Program-made: the position numbers and the translations under genes
Notes under the pieces: model-generated
The model's input: only the letters and a program-made list of their open reading frames with translations
What the model was told of the DNA's origin: nothing
Databases searched by the model: none
Shown here: positions 10,801-24,189 of the stretch, piece after piece
How positions within the stretch are numbered: the stretch's first letter is position 1
Layout of the letters: every line of letters starts with the position of its first letter
Source: Stachybotrys elegans
Taxonomy: Eukaryota > Ascomycota > Sordariomycetes > Hypocreales > Stachybotryaceae
Assembly: GCA_020746835.1 (NCBI GenBank)
Contig: JAGPNK010000002.1
Span: 1,178,001 to 1,242,000 of the forward strand
Length of the DNA stretch: 64,000 nucleotides
Reading direction: 5' to 3'

Positions 10801-13800
10801 GCAACTTGTATGAGAGACGGCAGCATGGGCTGCCCAGCTTCACGACGCTACTGGGGAGAGATTCAGCACGCGCCGCTGCCGTCTAGAACTCCGATCCCAG
10901 ACGGGATGCGGAAAACTAGGAGCCGGTGCGAATCGACGAGGACAGAGGACAGATTATGATGGATAACGATGCTGCTAGAGGGCGGGGGCAAGGGTGGAAG
11001 AGGCAAAGACGAAGGCGACCACCTATACACGACCTGGGAGTCATCTGCTTATTGCTTACGGTCGACGGTCCCCGTGACATCTACGACTGAAACTGCTATG
11101 CGAATACGAATCGTCGCCTCCTATCCGACAGACCAGGCAACCAGTTCCCGAACCGGCGAATGGCGTTGAACAAAAAGAGGCATATCCCGGGGCGCTGGGT
11201 GAAATTTACTTACACTACCTACTACTATATTTTGTCGCAAATACCTCCAAGCAGAAAGAGATGGCCGGTTTACTTAGCATGGTGGCTCGATTTCCCGCCC
11301 CTCGCCGAACCCTTTGAAAGAAACCATTGCTGGGTGTTGGTGGAGTCATACTCGAGGCATATATCCTTTATCTTCTTTGATGCACTGGTCTTTTTTTTCT
11401 TCTTTCTTCTTCTTCTCCAAGTCTTCGCTTCAATCATACCTATTCCCGACATTTCTGAGAGATTATGTGTCCGTCATTTGCTCGGCCACTGTGCTTCCGA
11501 ACTGGTCTCTTGACTTTTGCCCTTTTCTTCTGCTTCCCCCCGATCTTTTCTTTCTTAGGCTTTCTTTTCTTGTCCTTGTTTTTCACTGTTTACGTTATTT
11601 TTCGCAGTATTGACTACCAGGCTACGAAGCACCTCTACGCGACGGGCGACGAGCGGGACAAGGCATTGACCTTTTGACAAGGGCAGTTTCGGGTGAGCTT
11701 GGGCCCCGAGCGTAGATTGACTGGTGGGTTAAGCCGTGGGCTGCTGCGACGACTGACGACTTGGATGTTTCACCCGATGATGGGTCAGGGCCCTTTCCCA
11801 GGGTTGTCGAAGTGGAGGCAAAAGGTGGATGTTTCATGTGTCTAGAAACAAGACGAAGGCAAGGCGATCCCTCAAGCTGGAATATACTATGTGAGGGAAC
11901 GAGGACATGTACATAGCACGACCTATTTGGGTGGGCGGCTGATCAGCGTGGCCAGTGCTTTATCATATCACGGGAGGGCACCGTATAGAGAGCACATGTT
12001 GCGTACATAATAAACGCATCCGACCGTGGACATGGCTGCCAGCATCACAGGGTTTTTTTTTATCTAGGGTCTTTACCACAATCGCTCTAGTGAGGAGAGA
12101 AGAGGGAAGAGGGAAAGGGGAAGAAAAAAGAAAAAGACAAACAGCTAGAGATGGCCTTTTCCGAAAAGCCGATTCCATTGCCCAACATGCCGCTAAAAGG
12201 CCCATTCGGAGTGCCTCATCTTGGGTACCTGGAGTAAATTAACGGGATTGATCGGAGACGAGAAGGGCAAGGCATGGAAGCAAGGCAGGCGAGGTCAGCG
12301 AAGACAAGGCGCGGACTGTCTTCCTGTTACCGAAGCTCCATGCCGCCCCGCTCCCTGGGCTCCATGTAGAGCATGTCGTGAGAGGGTGCTCCATTAGTAC
12401 ATAGGTCCAGCCCAGATACAAGTACCTACCTAAGGACAGGAAGTTGGCTTAGTACTAACCATCCATCCATCCAATCCACAGAAACTGGTATTGGTTTATC
12501 CTCGCATCATCATGATGTCGACGGCGACGACGAGGCGAAGCGTGAAGAACCCCACGTTTTCCCTCTCTCTCTCTCTCGGCGGGCTATCTATCATACCCTT
12601 GAAAAAAAGAAAGAAGAAAAAGAAAAGCTCTTCGGGATTTTGTTTCCCGGCGGATGAGGCCGCGTCGTGCGAGGGACCCCCTCCCCGCCTACTATGTACC
12701 TCTTTCTTTCTTTCCTTCCCCCCATGGCTCTCTGGCGATAAGTGCGCCTGCCTCTGCTTCCGCTTCGACGATAATCTCGCATTATCTGCATCTTTTTGGT
12801 AGAGCACACGGTCCCCTTCTCTATAGTATTCGCTTTCCCTTATCCCGTAGCTATCCTCTTTCTTCCTTGGCCCTCCCTCACGTCCTTGGTTTCTTTTCCC
12901 CGACCCCCCCCCCCCCCATTTGGGGTTCATGCACGCTGGACGTGGGCTAGGGCATAATCTCGCCAAGAGTGTGTGGGGGGAAGGAGGAGAAAGGGAAAAA
13001 AAGACTTAAGCGCGCAACAAGCGACCCCTAGGCACACACACACACACAACCAGACAGAAGCCCAGCCCAGCATGTTGGGGTTCTACATAGAGGACTATCT
13101 CGCAAATTCCGTAGTAAGGATCCCGATCCATCGGGAGTTTCCCCAAATTAGCCTTCTCTTCCTTTTATTTTCCTTAATCCTTCTCAATCGTCTATCGGGA
13201 ATAGCTCGACTATTGCTCCACTGATGCGCGGGAGGAAGGAAGGGGAAACCTCCTGCTATCGTCGCCTCGAGATGCAAAACACGATAGCCAATGCGGCCCT
13301 TTGTATGCCTGCATGCCCCCCCCTCCCTCTTTTGTCAATGCATTATCATAGCCAAGTGCTTCTTCCCACGAACGACAGGACAGAGGTGGGGGTGAGGTGC
13401 GTCCACTACCATGCACTAGGCAATGCACGTATCTGTGTGTGCGTGCCTGTGCATGTGCGTACGTATTTCTTTTACTGGCACACGGGATAGACGCAGAAGG
13501 GCTTGCAGGCTGCATGCCGCCGTTGATATCCGTCCCGATGAGGAACCTTGGGGAGAGGAGGAGGAGGAGGGTGGGCAGGTGCATGTTACGTTGAGAGGAG
13601 AGCAGCGCCGACGCAATGCCGATTGGTTTACGACGGCGGTGGTGATTTCATCGACGATGATGGCTATGCTATGGCCATGGCCTTCCTCCCGTATTCCGGC
13701 AAGCCAGCTGAGGCGTCCACAAATGTGCACAAGCATACCCTACTATTGCCTATCCACGGACGACACCAAGTGGGAACCCGTTGCAGGCATAGGGCTGGCA

Positions 13801-15398
13801 AGAGCGAGAAAGAAGCAGCAAGACAAGACGATGCACCCATACTAAACCGGTCTAGATCCTAGGCGGCTTGAGCATTCCCCATCAACATCGCTTTCTGCTC
13901 TCCGTAGGTTGCCTGCGATCCTCATGGGCGCCCCTCCTTCGCAGAGAGGTACCCATCGCCTAGTCCTGTGTTCCCACCTTACAAGGCTCGCGGAAACAGC
14001 CTGTGCATGCATGGCCTACTAAGGCAGTGGGCGGAGGGGGGGGAGGAAAAGATAGTGCCCTCGTCCCAGGCTTTTGGCCTGCCCCAGGGAGACAAGAGCG
14101 GGATACCATGACCCAACTTGGCCAAGGCTGCCGTTCCCTGTATCCCGTATTTTGCTGCGATATGGTGCAGTAGGGGGTGGCTCGAACTCCGTGGCATGAG
14201 GGCAGGCAGGGCATTTCGGCAGATGTGAAAATGTTGAGGACTGGGTTCTTGGGACGATAGTTGCGAAAAGCTGAAAGCTCGTCAGTCAGATGCCATTCAG
14301 CGACTGCCCGCCAGGCGATGGGTCATTCTCCACACGAGCTACCTGCTAGGCACACGAGTTGCTTGTTAAGTAAGTAGGTGGTTATAGAACTTCTAGGCAA
14401 ACGTAGCTCCACACACGCCCGCCATCCTCGAAAGAAATCTAACCATGATCTAGATGCACTAACCTCCGAGTCTCTCTCTCTCTCCCCGTCTCGACCACAG
14501 CTCTCCAGATGCAAGGCAGGCCCGCCTGGCGCCAGAGCCGCCATCAGCTCCCCTCCCGCTAGTGGTTTCCTCGCAGTTCTAGGCTTCCGTGCCTGGGTTG
14601 GTAGATGGCGCCCCCAAAACAGCTCATCATCGGACGGTGGAAGCTCTTCAACCCCACCCCCTCCTCCATGGGCTGATGAGGCTCACGGTCGAGAGCCATG
14701 GAGGTGGATGGCGAGCCGGTCCTTGGGAGTTGCTCAGCAGGCTCCTAGGGAATGAGCACGGGCACACTACCCGCGCTCCACGCTCGCGACTAACGGACTG
14801 ATAGCTCGAGAGGCGGTCGCGAGCGACGCCGAGCTGCCTATTTGCCCCAACAAGACCCTTGGGATTCCTGGATCTGATAGGGGCCGAAGCCTCAGGACCG
14901 TGGCTGCTGGGTTGGACACTCCTATAGATGGTTAGGGACTTGGAGACACAAACACACGGCGCGGGCACCTCAGTCATAATCGTGAAGAAAAGGCGGTAGA
15001 ATTGAAGATACTGAAACATCTATGGGAGAAGGGCAGAACGTAGAGCCTGCTCCTTTAAAGTAAAATCGCCATGCGTCGTCCCTATCCTGACTTGTCGATT
15101 CCCGTCCAAGACGCCGTAACTTTACAACCAGGAAATTCCTCGCCGCTCCGAGGTTTATAAAATAAAATAGATAAAAGAAGAAAAGAAGATGGAGATAAAT
15201 GGTAGGTATCGTACCCAAGGGCCTCCGGCCTCATATCCTAGAGACATCTGGGCTTGGGTATAGAGTAAGTGAAAGGGAAATAATGTGGACCAGCCTTGAC
15301 TGACGCGCACATCAATGAGTGTGAGTGATGGTTGTTTCGTTCAAGTCTTGGTTTTTTTTCTGTTTTGTTTTCTGTCTTGTTCATTTCGTTGACATGGC
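10801..15398. other. Intergenic, no supported gene
   Basis: 4.6 kb with no recognised gene. It contains pyrimidine-rich blocks (11390-11600), a C homopolymer near 12904-12917, short CT and CA tracts (about 12560 and 13033) and a G tract near 14034. The right end is the 3' flank of the minus-strand OPY2 gene. Confidence 0.6.
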
Positions 15399-16803
15399 TT
15401 AACCCTTCGTTGCGTGGTTGTCATCAAACGGGCTGCTCTCCCGCACTGCCGCTGAGCCTCCGTTTCTTGAACTGCGTCCATCTTCCGAATCCTCTTCCAT
15501 GACTGCACCCAGCATCCTGCTGTTGCTGGACAAGGGGCTGGGTCGATCCGGGGGGTCAGAGAAGGGACCTTGGTCAACCGCAGGGCTTCGATCATGGGGA
15601 GTCGTCATGGCGCCTAGGCTGCGGACAGACTCGCCAATAGACTCATCGGGAGAAGGAGGGTCAACCGACTTGGTCGTTGAGCTGGACTCGGACTTTAAAG
15701 ATGCAACCTCAATCTTCTTCAATCCGCTGCCCACCTGGACCACTTGAGCGCGTGCCGTCGTGACCGTGTTGGCGTTGTTGAGGAAGGTTGATCCTACACT
15801 GAAGTTGCTGACGGTGCTCCTGGGACGCTGGTCGGCAAATCGCTCCAGGTCAAGGGCGGGTACAGGGGGGGTCGACTGTGGCGTGTTGGTAACAGACTTG
15901 ACGCTGACCATGGTGGGCTTGGCTCGCATGCCTGTCTGCACTGGGTGCATGACCTGAGTCTGCTTTCCGTAGATGGTCGATGCCACGCTTGATCGAGGTG
16001 CGTATGAGGTTCGTGCATACGACGTTCTGTCCGAGTAGCCAGAGAAGCCAGAGTACGTTGAATCGCGGAGGTCGCCAGGTACGAAGAAGTGGGGATCATC
16101 CTGTGTCGAGTCGCGGTTGCCATCGGCGTGTTGCATAGGAATAGGCGGGACTGGAGGTACCAGAACAGTGGGTGAGCTCGGGGCTGCGCGGTTGGTGACA
16201 CCAGGGATGTAAGCAATCTGGATGATGTTGGAGGCGCGGGTGAGAACAGTCGAGGCAATGGAGTGAACAGTGTGAGTTGACGATCGACGGGTCATGCGGT
16301 CGTCTTCTGCATCCTTCTCGAGGGCACCAGCAGCGCTGGAGTCGGCCTCGAAGATGGACGAGGGAAGCTGGGCCCTCTTTGGTTTGACGAAAAAACGCCA
16401 TAGAAGATAGGTGACAACAGCGATGAGGACGATACCGCCAATAACACCTCCAGCAATGGCACCTGCATTCACGGTGCCACCGTCGTCCCCATCGTCGCCG
16501 GATACGCCTCCGTTAACACCGTCCGGTGAGGATGCGTCGTCACTCAGGCATCGAGCCACTGCACATGATGTGCAGCCTCTTGGGACACTGATCTCGCACT
16601 GGCCGGGACAGGTAGCAGGACATCCAATCCGCTGGTTCGGGTCGCACTGGAAGCAGTCTCGTTTCTGCAATAGGTCGTAGACTGGTGAGGTTATTGTTAA
16701 TGACTGTCTTGTCTTTGGGTTAAGGGAAAGGGAAAGGGCGGTTCGGTGCACGTACCTGCAGCCAGCGAGGACTCATCTCTGATTCGAAACACTGTATGCT
16801 CAT
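15399..16803 (-). CDS. OPY2: OPY2-type membrane anchor protein
   Basis: Minus strand, two exons (16803-16756, then 16664-15399), encoding 437 residues. The 91-nt intron has donor GTACGT and acceptor TATTGCAG and joins WLQ to KRDCFQC. The N-terminal part has the Cys-rich Opy2 domain with eight Cys at about 20, 23, 31, 35, 39, 47, 50 and 55, then a Gly/Asp linker, one membrane span at about 83-108 and a long Ser/Thr/Pro-rich cytosolic tail. Yeast Opy2 recruits Ste50 to the membrane in the Sho1 branch of the HOG osmosensing MAPK pathway (established); the same role here is inferred from the domain. I placed the start at 16803 because only that ATG is in frame after splicing; another ATG lies 4 nt upstream in a different frame. 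Confidence 0.88.
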
Positions 16804-19800
16804 CCATGTTGATGCTGTGCAATGTTGGAACGGGATATTCGAGGTTGCGAGTAAGTGTTCGAAGCAGGCAGTGGACCGTTTGGTTGTCGTGCCGATCTCT
16901 CTCGGTGATCAGGACCCTCGGCGCGATCGGGACACTATGTGGGTGGTTCGAAATGCAAGTGGCGATAAAAAGCGATGCCGATGAAGAGTTTGGGTGAACC
17001 AGATACTTGGCTGTGATTCGATTCGACGGGATAACAAGGCTCGCTGGCTATGTGGACGTGAGGGCGTAAATGCCAGAAAGGTGACTGCGCGGAATGTTCA
17101 AGTAACGAGTGGACTGGGAGACTAGCTCGAGAGAAGAGAAAGACGCTGTGTTCTAGATGGCGACGCGAAACATAGTCGGTACAAGACGACTGGTGAGCGT
17201 TGTCTGTTGATGATGAGTCGGAGCGTCGTCGAAGGCTGGCGTTGTCTACCTCGAGGTGATGTCTCGTCAACGTTGGCGTCGTTGGTTGATCAATCGACGG
17301 GGTGTTGGCAGAGGACACTGGGACGGGGTGAGATGGGACAGAAGCGAGAAATGAAGAATGGGGGGGTTCAGCCAGCCGAGCCCAGTGCAGGTCAACCTGA
17401 GAGCAAGGGCTTCCTCCGAGTGAGCATGGGTTGCACTGTGTGAGGTGGTGGGTGTGAGTGGGCTTGAAGGCTGGAAGGGACAGGCCTCTGGGAAAGCCTC
17501 CATCCAACGACGAGAACGGCGGGCAGGCAGGGAAGGGATTGGATGCCCTTGATGGGCAGACCATGGGGACCAGTCCCACTAGAACCGTTTCGCTCTAGCC
17601 ACGCAATCAAAAAAGCTCCAGGAGCGCAGGGAGTGGCGGCGAGGGGCTGCACAGTGCGTAGCGCCCCAGACCGTGCTGCATCTCGCCTGTCGCCCTCGCT
17701 GGCCGAGCAAGTCCAACGGAGGCCCGGAGGAGGCCCATTACCCTGTCCGCCGGATATTAGGCGCGGCACAGCGCCCTCTGCGGTGCGCATGTCAGCGGCT
17801 TCGCGTCGCAGAGCGTCAGACCCGCACAGTATGCGCACTGGTCGATTTCGCAACGGGAAGGTGTCCCCAGCAATGCGCTGCTGGGCCGGGAAGTTTTTAA
17901 ATGAAGACGGGAGGTCATTACCCGCCGTTTCCCCTGAGTGGTAGCCTTACAGTAAACGCACTGTCAGGCCGCCTCCCTGGGTCACCTATGGGTAGCACAG
18001 TGAGCAGAAATCGGCACTGTCCTGATACCAGCACTTCTTTTTCACCTGCTTCATGGAGCTTGGCTGCTGTGTTCAAAGTATGGTACAATATAGCCACTGC
18101 TATTCGATATCATTAGCTGGCGACCGATATATCGTGGTTTAGTCTTGCCGACACATTGAGCTGGTGCAAACTATGTGGCTTCAAAGGGGAGACGGGTAGT
18201 GTTAGATTGCCGATATTCCCGTTCACATATGTACGAACGCCACCATCTCATCTGCTATGGACCTAGGTCGATGCTGCCGAGGAACGACCAGTGACATTCA
18301 AAACGGCCGGCTGTGCCGTTGGTCATTCACGGTGGACTGAGTCGCAGCGTCTGGACGGCTGGTTTGGGATTCACTGGTTGGGCTTACCTATCCAGCTACG
18401 TGCACGCATTTTGGGCACTCTCATGGCTATCAGGCATATTGACAGAGCTTACCGTGTGACGAGGGAGTGGCTTCGTGGCTCTCAGCCCCGGCCACTACGG
18501 CGTGCTGGCAACGTGTGGTACATAGCACCGCTAGCACCGACACTGTGCTATGGCAACATCAATTTTGGCGGTTGTAGGCCTGGCCGCCATAATCTTACTG
18601 GAACGACGGCGTTGATCCCTGACGGCGACACATTGGACCATATCTTGCAACAATGCTTCGATGGTCTGTGCAGGCGGTAAGGACTGCGAGGAGAAAGGGC
18701 CTCGGTGAGACGTGCATCTTGTCTGAAGTCCCTGGAGGCCGTGGTGATTTGCTGCAGGTTGATCCATGGCGTCTGGATTGTGTTGAAGCGGTCCCGGCCG
18801 AGCACAGAAGCTTGGGGCCTCTGTTTTTTTACTACTCCATGATATCCTGCCAAGGGCCGATTGATTATAGCACAAACACTTAATACAGTGATTAGGTTGT
18901 GATGTGCGAACGTCCCTGCTTATTCATGTTTGGGTGTGTTTTCACACCTACTGGATATTCGCGAGAAGGCAACATGAGCATCATGAAATGTACTGATGAT
19001 GCTATGCTGTCCCATTACAGTGGCGAGGTCGGTTGAAAGAGCTTTGTTCAATCAGCTTCTGCCCACGCTTCTCCTCAGTTCGCTCATCAGCCATCCTTCT
19101 CCCGTGCGCCTTGACACAGCATCACATAGTACTGGTTTGGATAGTAGATTGGCCGCTTGGTTAGAGCATGTAGGTGTGTCTCTGGTAGGCTAAGGGTCTG
19201 AGGATCTGAGGATCTGGATCTCAAGATCCTGGGTGATCACGTGATGATCGTCGTTTCAGGCTCCTCCTTCTCGCACTCTCTTCCTCTACCCTACATCTGA
19301 GACTTCCAGCCGGGCTATTTGGTAAGAAGTGCTACTTTGTCTCTATCTTCTACATCCTGGTGGGTTTCTGACATGCCGTCGGGGTTCTCGATCGTGGCTG
19401 AACACTTCCGCTCGCCCTGTTTCCGACGATGGCTGGCTGATACACAATGTTTCGATTTACCATGTGAAGCCAAAACAACGTACTGTCTGCCCCTGATGTG
19501 CATAAAGTGTAGCAGGGGCGCCAAACATAGCCTTGCTAGTAGATTGTGCAATGCTCAGAAGCCAAGAGGCGTTGTGAGCAGAGGGCCTCGGACAGAATTA
19601 CCCACAGGCTAAAACTGGTTGGTCCGCGCTTGCCAACTCGTCCTTTGGCCACCACTCGGCCGTTTCCCACTGAGTTTAGTACGCGTCAGCAGTCAAATTG
19701 CATCAATCACCTAGAGGCCTATGTAGTCTCGTCAGCAATACTAAGATAGGATGCCGAGCAAGCATGTGTGGCTGGTACGGCACACAACCCTACCGCTAGG

Positions 19801-21296
19801 CAAGTCCAAGACATGGCCATGGGAGAATGCGCTTATGGCTCGCAGCTTGTTCATTCATGTCTCCCTTTGTTGGATTGGACCTGCGTTGCTTCGCTCTGCT
19901 CTCGTAAGGTGATGGTGGATCCACGGCAATGCACCGCCTCTGCGCGTCCACGTACCAGCCCCACGGCCCCGCCGATCACAGCGTCGCCTCCTATTTTTGG
20001 AACCAATGGAAGCCAAGTTTTGCTTCTCGCTTTCAACTCTGCGCTGGACAGTGGCTGCATATCACGAGTCGGTCGGGGTGCAACGTTGTGCAGCTGACAT
20101 GCAAACAGCGTAAACAGTGACATTGCGATCGGCTCCTCCTGCACACTCGGAACGCGCGAGTATATGTATATGCACAAAGTGGCCGGCAGCTCCCAGGTGT
20201 TTGTACGAGGCAGGTATCCGGCTTGAATACGATGCACGACAGGGGCCCTCACCCGCAGCATAATGTTGTACCCAAGGTGCTGTTGGGAAGACCTCGTAAA
20301 AAAAAACAGCCGTGTTGGCTTGGGTAGACATGTCTAAAGAGCTGGGGCCAGCTGCATGTAAGACCCGGCGGCCTATGTACTTCTTTGTATGTATTTTCTC
20401 GCATCATGACAAGTATCGCGGCACAGCGAAGCGAAGCGAGGCAACGCAACTACAGGTACGCAGCATGTCTAAAGACGAGCAATAACAAAGGCATTAACAG
20501 AAGATTTCCTTGGTTGCTGTGGTTGACGACGACGATGCTTCTTGACTGGGAAAGTTGGCCAAACCTTCCCCTCAAACCTTGTCTCTGCAAAGCTTGACCT
20601 ACAAGGTGATTGGTCCCTGTGAGCCATGCAGGGGGACTCCAGATTGAGGTGACGTAAACACGTTGTCGCAGACGCAGACTGACCTCACCTCTGGCCAGCA
20701 CGAGGGTGGGCTGCGTGGTACCATGCCGGCATGTACCTTTTACCAGCTCACCAGCCTGGAGCCCGCCACTGTATCTTACCCGTGCTGGGTTTTGGCCACA
20801 GCCTCCAGGCTCACTCCATGGCTTTCGGGTGTCACCTACTAAGGTAGTGCGCTAACCTAGATGCCCAGTCGACACGAGTGGCTCAGCCTGCCTTGTTAGC
20901 GCATCCTAGTCCCCTATTCCCAGACTGCCTCTTCGCTGAAACGGCGTACCTACCCGGCCTGGGGTGAAAAACCACTGCCGGTGCCCAAAAACATTTCACC
21001 ACCATAATCCTGATCTCTTTGTATTCATTTTTCTTTCATCAACAAAGCATCTCTCCCCCCTTGACGCCCATCCCCCCTTCACTCCCAACGCTCGTTCAGA
21101 GGCTTGTGCCTCGATTCTCACGTCGACGGGTGTTTGCGAGGGTGTGCCAACGGTCCTCTTCCCCAGAAATTTCTTAGACCCCTTTCTCCCTGCCCTTCGA
21201 TAGCTCTGATCCTTGATCCCCTCCTACATAACCCGGGTCTTCATCACCAATACCGATACTACCCCCGTTTCCCCGGAAGGAAGAAAACCTTTCAAG
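16804..21296. other. Divergent spacer between OPY2 and chitin synthase
   Basis: About 4.5 kb between divergent genes. No supported gene. 17580-17890 is GC-rich with many CpG and lies in the OPY2 promoter side. A 10-bp ATCACGTGAT palindrome at 19236-19245 follows short direct and inverted GGATCT repeats (19201-19230). 20990-21290 is pyrimidine-rich and is probably the chitin synthase leader. Confidence 0.6.
19236..19245. promoter_or_regulatory. ATCACGTGAT palindrome (E-box core)
   Basis: Perfect 10-bp palindrome with a CACGTG core, preceded by AGGATCT/AGATCCT arms at 19209-19215 and 19224-19230. It is more than 2 kb from either neighbouring start, so any regulatory role is uncertain. Confidence 0.3.
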
Positions 21297-24189
21297 ATGG
21301 CGTACAACGGCCAAGGCCACGACTATGATCGAGGCCACCAGCTCCAGGACCTTCCTGCCGGTGGCGTAAGTACACAACGCTGTCCAGCCAGCTCCGCCGA
21401 CGGCTAACTCCAGTTCTCCAGTACAACCTGCCACAGCGTGAGCAAGACGAGGAAGCCGGTCGATATCTGCTCAACGACCCCCCAATCCACGGATACGAAC
21501 AAGACCGACTGGGGGCAGCCACTCCTCCTGACCGCCCAGTGTCTGCGTACAGTTTGACAGAATCTTATGCTCCGGGCGCCTCACAGATCCCCCCAGCTGG
21601 AGCTGGCTACCCAGACAACGGGTACGGCCAGTACGGCCAGGACGGCGGCTACGGATTTCCTCGTCCTGCCTCGACGGTGCATGATGACGAAGACAGTTGG
21701 GTTCAGCGACAGCAGCTTCCCCCAGCTGCCTCGGCTGGTGGTGGCCTCAAGCGTTACAACACCCGTAAGGTCAAGCTCGTCCAGGGCTCCGTCCTGAGCA
21801 TTGACTATCCTGTTCCCAGCGCCATTCGCAATGCCGTGCAGTCCCGCTACCGCGATGTCGAGGGCGGCAACGAGGAATTCATGAAGATGCGTTACACTGC
21901 TGCAACCTGCGACCCCAACGACTTCACCCTCAAGAACGGTTATGACCTGCGTCCTCGCATGTACAACCGCCACACCGAGCTGCTCATTGCTATTACCTAC
22001 TATAACGAAGACAAGGTTCTTCTTGCCCGAACCCTCCACGGTGTCATGCAGAACATCCGCGACATTGTCAACCTCAAGAAGTCTACTTTCTGGAACAAGG
22101 GTGGCCCAGCTTGGCAGAAGATTGTCGTCTGCCTGGTCTTCGACGGTATCGAGAAGGCCGACAAGAACACGCTCGATGTTCTTGCTACCGTTGGTGTCTA
22201 CCAGGATGGTGTCGTCAAGAAGGACGTCGACGGCCAGGAGACTGTCGCCCACATTTTTGAATACACCAGTCAGCTGTCCGTTACTCCCAACCAGCAGCTC
22301 ATCCGACCCACGGGTGACGACCCCCAGAACCTCCCCCCCGTCCAGTTCATCTTCTGCTTGAAGCAGAAGAACAGCAAGAAGATCAACTCTCACCGCTGGC
22401 TCTTCAACGCTTTCGGCCGTATCCTCAACCCCGAGGTCACTATCCTAATCGATGCTGGTACCAAGCCCAGTCCCCGATCTCTGCTGGCCCTGTGGGAGGG
22501 TTTCTACAACGACAAGGATCTCGGAGGTGCCTGCGGTGAGATCCATGCAATGCTAGGCGTTCGTCCCCAAAATTTACTCTGCTTGGGAAAACTGTTTGCT
22601 AACTCCTTTGTAGAAGGGCGGCAAGAAGCTGATCAACCCCCTGGTTGCCATCCAGAACTTCGAGTACAAGATCTCCAACATTCTCGACAAGCCCCTGGAG
22701 AGTTCGTTTGGCTATGTCAGTGTGTTGCCCGGTGCCTTCTCGGCGTACCGTTTCCGTGCAATTATGGGTCGTCCACTGGAACAGTACTTCCACGGCGACC
22801 ATACCCTCTCCAAGAAGCTGGGTAAGAAGGGTATCGACGGCATGAACATCTTCAAGAAGAACATGTTCTTGGCCGAAGATCGTATTCTGTGTTTCGAGCT
22901 TGTCGCCAAGGCTGGCCAGAAGTGGCACTTGACCTACATCAAGGCTGCCAAGGGCGAGACTGATGTCCCCGAAGGTGCTGCTGAGTTCATCAGCCAACGT
23001 CGTCGTTGGCTGAACGGTTCGTTTGCTGCTACGCTCTACTCGCTTATGCACTTTGGCCGCATGTACAGGAGTGGCCACAACATCATTCGCATGTTCTTCT
23101 TCCACGTCCAGCTCGTCTACAACATTCTCAACGTCATCTTCACCTGGTTCTCCCTGGCATCCTACTACCTCACCACCACTATCATCATGGATCTCGTCGG
23201 TACCCCCGTTATTGCATCGTCTAGCTCTGGAGAGCACCACGGTTGGCCTTTTGGTGATACGGCCACGCCCATCATCAACGCTCTGCTCAGCTACCTCTAC
23301 GTCGCCTTCGTCATTCTCCAGTTCCTCCTGGCTCTGGGTAACCGACCCAAGGGTTCCAAGTGGACGTATGTTGCATCATTCATGATGTTTGGTCTCATCC
23401 AATCCTACATTCTTGTCCTCTCTGGTTATCTGGTTGCCCGCGCCTTCAGCACACCCATTGAGGAACAGATTCGACTCGACTCAGGAGATGCCTTCATCGA
23501 GAGTTTCTTCTCTGGCTCTAGCGCTGCTGGTGTCATTCTCATCGCCCTCATTACCATCTATGGTCTCTACTTCCTTGCCTCCTTCATGTACCTGGACCCC
23601 TGGCACATGTTCCACTCATTCCCCTACTACCTCATCCTCATGTCGACCTACATCAACATTCTCATGGTCTACGCCTTCAACAACTGGCACGATGTTTCTT
23701 GGGGAACCAAGGGATCCGACAAGGCGGAGGCTCTTCCTTCTGCCAAGGTCCAGAAAGGCGAGAAGAACGAGGCCGTCGTTGAAGAAATTGAGAAGGAGCA
23801 AGAAGATATCGACAGCCAGTTCGAGCAGACTGTCCGACGAGCCCTTGCTCCCTTCAAGGAGGTGGAGGAGCTCGAGACGAAGGACACGGAAGATTCCTAC
23901 AAGTCTTTCCGTACTGGCCTGGTCGTCACCTGGCTGTTCTCCAACATTTTGCTTGTTGTCGTCATCACTAGTGAAAACTTCAACTCTTTCGGTATCGGAG
24001 TAAGTAGCCTCGCATTTGCCGCTACCAATCAAGCCACTGACATTGTTCTAGGAATCCTCATCGTCGCGAACGGCCAGCTTCTTCAACTTCCTGCTGTACA
24101 GTACCGCTGTGCTTTCCATCGTCCGCTTCATCGGTTTCCTCTGGTTCCTGGGAAAGACTGGTCTCATGTGCTGCTTCGCAAGGAGGTAA
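21297..24189 (+). CDS. Chitin synthase, class III
   Basis: Four exons: 21297-21365, 21422-22558, 22614-23999 and 24052-24189, giving 909 residues. Introns are 56, 55 and 52 nt; the second has the less usual donor GTTCGT. The first 130 residues are a Gly/Tyr/Pro-rich disordered tail. The [19 protein letters not shown] segment near residue 135 fits class III (chsB / N. crassa chs-1 group) rather than classes I/II. The catalytic core includes AEDR (about 489-492) and the processive signature QRRRW at 530-534, followed by a multi-span C-terminal half and a final span ending in [13 protein letters not shown]. The enzyme polymerises UDP-GlcNAc into chitin and extrudes it through the plasma membrane; class III enzymes occur in filamentous fungi and support hyphal growth (family knowledge). 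The start at 21297 gives the typical MAYNG opening. Confidence 0.93.
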
